Positions 35,440-38,109 of a DNA stretch of 38,109 bases are shown in pieces. The stretch's first letter is position 1; each line of letters begins with the position of its first letter. Origin of the DNA: Syntrophorhabdales bacterium (lineage in GTDB: Bacteria; Desulfobacterota; Syntrophorhabdia; Syntrophorhabdales; WCHB1-27); assembly GCA_035541455.1 (NCBI GenBank), contig DATKNH010000117.1:1-38109 (forward strand), in the 5' to 3' direction. A program made the translations under genes and the position numbers. The notes beneath the pieces were generated by a model, which saw only the letters and a list, made by a program, of their open reading frames with translations, did not search any database and was not told the DNA's origin.

Positions 35440-36207
35440 CTAGCCGTGACGGTTTTCTTTGACCCATGGCATCAGGAGTCGTTCGGCAAGGGCCACTGCC
35501 CCGAAGAGAAGAATACCCAGTACGCTCAGCGCAACCAGCGATGCCCACGCCAGCGGGCTGTTTATCTGGGAGTTTGCTACCATGAGCAGATTCCCGAGGC
35601 CCTCGGTAGATCCCACGAATTCCCCTATGACGCCTCCTATCACGGCCAGCGTCACAGCGACTTTGGCGCCTGAAAATACGAAAGGCAGCGCAGCGGGAAA
35701 CTGGATCTTCATGAAGATCTGAAGTCTTGATGCGCGAAGAGCGCGGGCGAGATCGAGCAATTCTTCCGGTGTCGACCGTAACCCTGCAGCCGTGTCCACA
35801 ACGACCGGGAAGAACGCAACCAGGAAGGCAACTGCCAGTTTCGACTCTAACCCTGTTCCGAGCCAGACAAGTATGATGGGTGCCACAGCGACCTTGGGTA
35901 TAGACTGGGTGGCGACGATAAGCGGATAGAAGGTGAGGTTCAGAATCTGAGAGCTTGTCAGCGCCACGGCGATTGGAATCCCGAGCGCCATGGCAAGCAG
36001 AAAACCGTAAAGACATTCCTTGAAGGTAACCCAGCCCTCCGACAATAGCAGTTTATACTGGTTTACCATTGAATGAACCACGAGAGACGGCCCCGGCAGC
36101 ACCACTGTAGAAACTGAGAACTGCGTTACGTACAACTGCCAGATTCCTACTACCAGGACGATGCCCGCGGCGGGGAAGAAAATCCTCGAAAGATGCTGAC
36201 TGTTCAT
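35440..36207 (-). CDS. ABC importer permease (taurine/nitrate/NMT1 type)
   Basis: 255 residues from the ATG at 36207, which has GGAG upstream and starts 4 bp after the ATPase stop; a longer reading to 36252 would overlap the ATPase. Five to six membrane segments. The EAA loop that docks to the ATPase is at about 150-175 (ELLDLARALRASRLQIFMKI), with the G in the following PAALPFVFSG region. Inner membrane; moves the substrate delivered by the protein at 37067. Last gene of a three-gene operon. Confidence 0.92.
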   Translation of the reverse strand: MNSQHLSRIFFPAAGIVLVVGIWQLYVTQFSVSTVVLPGPSLVVHSMVNQYKLLLSEGWVTFKECLYGFLLAMALGIPIAVALTSSQILNLTFYPLIVATQSIPKVAVAPIILVWLGTGLESKLAVAFLVAFFPVVVDTAAGLRSTPEELLDLARALRASRLQIFMKIQFPAALPFVFSGAKVAVTLAVIGGVIGEFVGSTEGLGNLLMVANSQINSPLAWASLVALSVLGILLFGAVALAERLLMPWVKENRHG

Positions 36208-36211
36208 CGCG

Positions 36212-37033
36212 TCAGTCTCCGCGGACCAAACATGCGCCGTCCGTAACACCAAGAGCCACGGATGCGCTCATCTGGAACTCGCAAAATTTCGGCGTGTACC
36301 GTACTTCCGACGAACGAGGGTAGGGGAAATCCACCCGCATGTGAACCGCTATTTTGGCCGGGCGGGGCGTGAAGACAAGGACCTGGTCGGAAAGGTAGAC
36401 GGCCTCTGTGATGCTGTGTGTCACGAACACGATGGTTACGTTGGTGACTTTCCGTATGTTCAGGAGCAGGTCATTCATCCCCATCCGGGTGAGCTCGTCG
36501 AGCGCGCCGAAAGGTTCATCCATGAGCAAGAACGAAGGCTTGTGGATCACAGCCCTGCAGAGAGAAACGCGTTGCTGCATGCCGCCGGATAACTGGTTCG
36601 GCCAGTTCTTCTCGAAGCCGCCCAGGCCCACGAGTTCAAGCAGTTCCATTGCCCTGCGCCGCGCATCCGGACCATTCTTCTTCAGTATTTCCATGGGGAA
36701 GAGGACATTGTCGAGCACCGTTCGCCATGGCATGAGATTGGGTGTCTGAAAGACGAAGCCGAAATCGGGCTGTGGACCGACCACGTCTTCTCCGCGGACC
36801 TGCACCGTGCCCTCCGTGGCATCAGTGAGTCCGGCGAATATCCGGAGCAGGGTGGTCTTTCCGCATCCGCTGGGGCCGAGAAAAGAGACGAGCTCGCCTT
36901 GCTCTATCTCACACGATATGCCGTCGATAACAACCAGAGGTTCTTTGTTGTCGCGCCTCTGGAAGACCTTGCGAACGTTCTGTGCGCGGCCAAAGGGCGC
37001 GCCACTTTTTGTTCCACCGCCGTTTCCCGACAT
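36212..37033 (-). CDS. ABC importer ATP-binding protein
   Basis: 273 residues. Walker A GPSGCGKTT (53-61), Q-loop FQTPNLMPW (95-103), signature LSGGMQQR, Walker B FLLMDEPFGALDE and the switch His in VTHS are all intact. The Q-loop and LMPW pattern are those of the SsuB/TauB/NrtD group. It energises the permease at 35440. It lies 33 bp after the binding-protein gene and 4 bp before the permease gene. Confidence 0.95.
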   Translation of the reverse strand: MSGNGGGTKSGAPFGRAQNVRKVFQRRDNKEPLVVIDGISCEIEQGELVSFLGPSGCGKTTLLRIFAGLTDATEGTVQVRGEDVVGPQPDFGFVFQTPNLMPWRTVLDNVLFPMEILKKNGPDARRRAMELLELVGLGGFEKNWPNQLSGGMQQRVSLCRAVIHKPSFLLMDEPFGALDELTRMGMNDLLLNIRKVTNVTIVFVTHSITEAVYLSDQVLVFTPRPAKIAVHMRVDFPYPRSSEVRYTPKFCEFQMSASVALGVTDGACLVRGD

Positions 37034-37066
37034 GACGAGCTTTCCTGATCAGCCCCTCAGCAGCTC

Positions 37067-38089
37067 CTACGGAAGAATAGGCGGCTCTGGCAGAAAGCCG
37101 GTCGCGTAAAGGTCTTCCACCTTCGGATGAGTACCCGCTACATCCAGATTCGTAAGCACGAAATCAAGGCTTGTTTTCATTTTGGCCGGAGAGAACCAGC
37201 CGAGGCCGTTCTTCTGCGTATCGGGTACAACGGCCAGATCCTTCAGGATAGCAAGCTCAGCTATAATCGCATTGCGGTCGAGCCCTTTGGCATATTTCAT
37301 CTGGCGGTCAGCGGCCTCGGACGGATTGGCCAGAGCATCCTTCCAGCCTCGCAAGCTGGCCTTGACAAAGCCTTTCATGATCTGAGGATTTTTCTTGAGA
37401 TACTCTTCTTTTGCGCCAATGCCGTTCGAATAGAGAACCAGGCCGTGATCAGCCAGGAGAAAGGTCTTGACCGTTGCGCCTTTGACCTCGCGCTCCAGTC
37501 CAGGCTTGGACATGACAAAAAACTCGATCGATTTGAGCTGACCGCTGAGAAGCATGGTCGCTTTGGCAGCAGGCGCCACATTGACCACCTTCAGTGTGGA
37601 GGGATCGACACCATTCATCTTCATGAAACCTTTGATGATGTTGGGGACAAAACTGCCGGCGCTGCTACCCATCTCCAGGCCTTTCAGATCAGTGACCTTC
37701 GTCACATTTGCTCCAGGGTCAAGGGAGAACACAGCATAAGGAGATTTCTGATAATTAACCGCGACCATCTTGATGGTTGCGCCTGCTGCGCGGCCGAGCA
37801 CGAGTCCCGGCACATCGATGAGTCCGATCTCAGCTAAACCGGATTCAACAGACTGCATCACCTGCGCTGTCCCCTGACTCGGTATGATCTTTACGTTCAG
37901 CCCTTCTTCCTTGTAGTAGCCCTTGTCCAGTGCGACGTACCACGGCGCATGACGTCCCAGGACGATGAAATCAAGTGAGAACGTGATATCGACGGGACCG
38001 GCCGCAAGTGCCGCAGTTTCTCCGAGAAATCCTGCTGCCATAAAAAGAAAAGCTACAAGCGCCAACAGGTAACGAACTTTTCCGTGCAT
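37067..38089 (-). CDS. ABC importer substrate-binding protein, NMT1/THI5-like
   Basis: 340 residues; ATG at 38089 behind AAGGGGG. Signal peptide at 1-30 with cleavage at ALA-AG. The mature N-terminus (DITFSLDFIVLGRHAPWYVALDKGYY) and the EEGLNVKI strand are the start of the NMT1 (Pfam) domain, which binds small heterocycles, sulfonates, nitrate or aromatic acids. The group is large in anaerobes degrading aromatics; the ligand cannot be read. First gene of the importer operon; its upstream control region lies beyond the window. Confidence 0.93.
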   Translation of the reverse strand: MHGKVRYLLALVAFLFMAAGFLGETAALAAGPVDITFSLDFIVLGRHAPWYVALDKGYYKEEGLNVKIIPSQGTAQVMQSVESGLAEIGLIDVPGLVLGRAAGATIKMVAVNYQKSPYAVFSLDPGANVTKVTDLKGLEMGSSAGSFVPNIIKGFMKMNGVDPSTLKVVNVAPAAKATMLLSGQLKSIEFFVMSKPGLEREVKGATVKTFLLADHGLVLYSNGIGAKEEYLKKNPQIMKGFVKASLRGWKDALANPSEAADRQMKYAKGLDRNAIIAELAILKDLAVVPDTQKNGLGWFSPAKMKTSLDFVLTNLDVAGTHPKVEDLYATGFLPEPPILP

Positions 38090-38109
38090 ACGTTCCCCCT
38101 TCTCGTTAT

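Noticed and set aside
35440-38089. The ABC importer as the transport part of an organometal (Sao) system
   Set aside because: It is about 34 kb from the Sec lyase, contains no selenocysteine codon, and the binding protein is a plain NMT1 type. No sequence link was seen.

Overview
The window looks like chromosome from a Gram-negative anaerobe of deltaproteobacterial (Desulfobacterota/Syntrophorhabdus-like) type. This is inferred from gene content, not from a marker search. The clues are an RND pump with an outer-membrane lipoprotein, an RseP/UppS/CdsA envelope operon, a DUF39 homocysteine-biosynthesis protein of the kind shared by methanogens and deltaproteobacteria, a signal-less cytoplasmic molybdopterin enzyme, a sigma-54 promoter, and apparent selenocysteine decoding. 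No rRNA, tRNA, CRISPR array, transposase or prophage gene was seen.

The most striking feature lies at 670-1377. Three short ORFs in one frame, separated only by two TGA codons, join into a single 235-residue MerB-like organomercurial/organometal lyase. The TGA codons fall where MerB has its two catalytic cysteines (C96 and C159). Each is followed by a hairpin suitable as a bacterial SECIS; the second is a perfect 7-bp stem with a GGUC loop. I read it as a double-selenocysteine lyase. I recall, without being able to check, a family named SaoL (selenocysteine-assisted organometal metabolism) that matches this description. A cysteine-rich exported protein is divergent to it, and a palindromic operator lies in the shared spacer.

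Layout. 1-404: truncated exported GLG1-like repeat protein. 670-1377: the Sec lyase. 1404-6183: molybdopterin oxidoreductase, tartrate/D-malate-type dehydrogenase, acyl-CoA thioesterase and a short-chain dehydrogenase. 6193-6430: a hairpin-rich element with terminal inverted repeats. 6485-7761: a radical SAM protein coupled to a 42-residue basic protein. 8100-15377: the core operon rpsB-tsf-pyrH-frr-uppS-cdsA-dxr-rseP-tsaB, mostly with touching or overlapping genes. 15563-19949: DUF39 protein, Hsp20, a second thioesterase and an orphan protein with a FliD-like C-terminus. 20081-20212: a sigma-54 promoter followed about 100 nt later by a strong terminator, with no ORF between, so probably a small RNA. 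20699-29638: a four-gene RND efflux operon (adaptor, two paralogous permeases, outer-membrane factor). 29639-31397: repeats, an isochorismatase-family protein lacking the usual Cys, a 60-residue conserved small protein and a GIY-YIG protein. 31560-35273: a creatinase-like M24 protein, a triple-RidA fusion and an aldo/keto reductase. 35440-38089: an ABC importer of the NMT1/taurine type on the minus strand.

Working together: 8100-15377 is translation and envelope housekeeping. The efflux operon, the metal-detoxification-like lyase, Hsp20 and the RidA fusion suggest stress and xenobiotic handling. The M24-RidA-AKR genes next to an importer may process an imported amine or amide, but the substrate cannot be read from the sequence.
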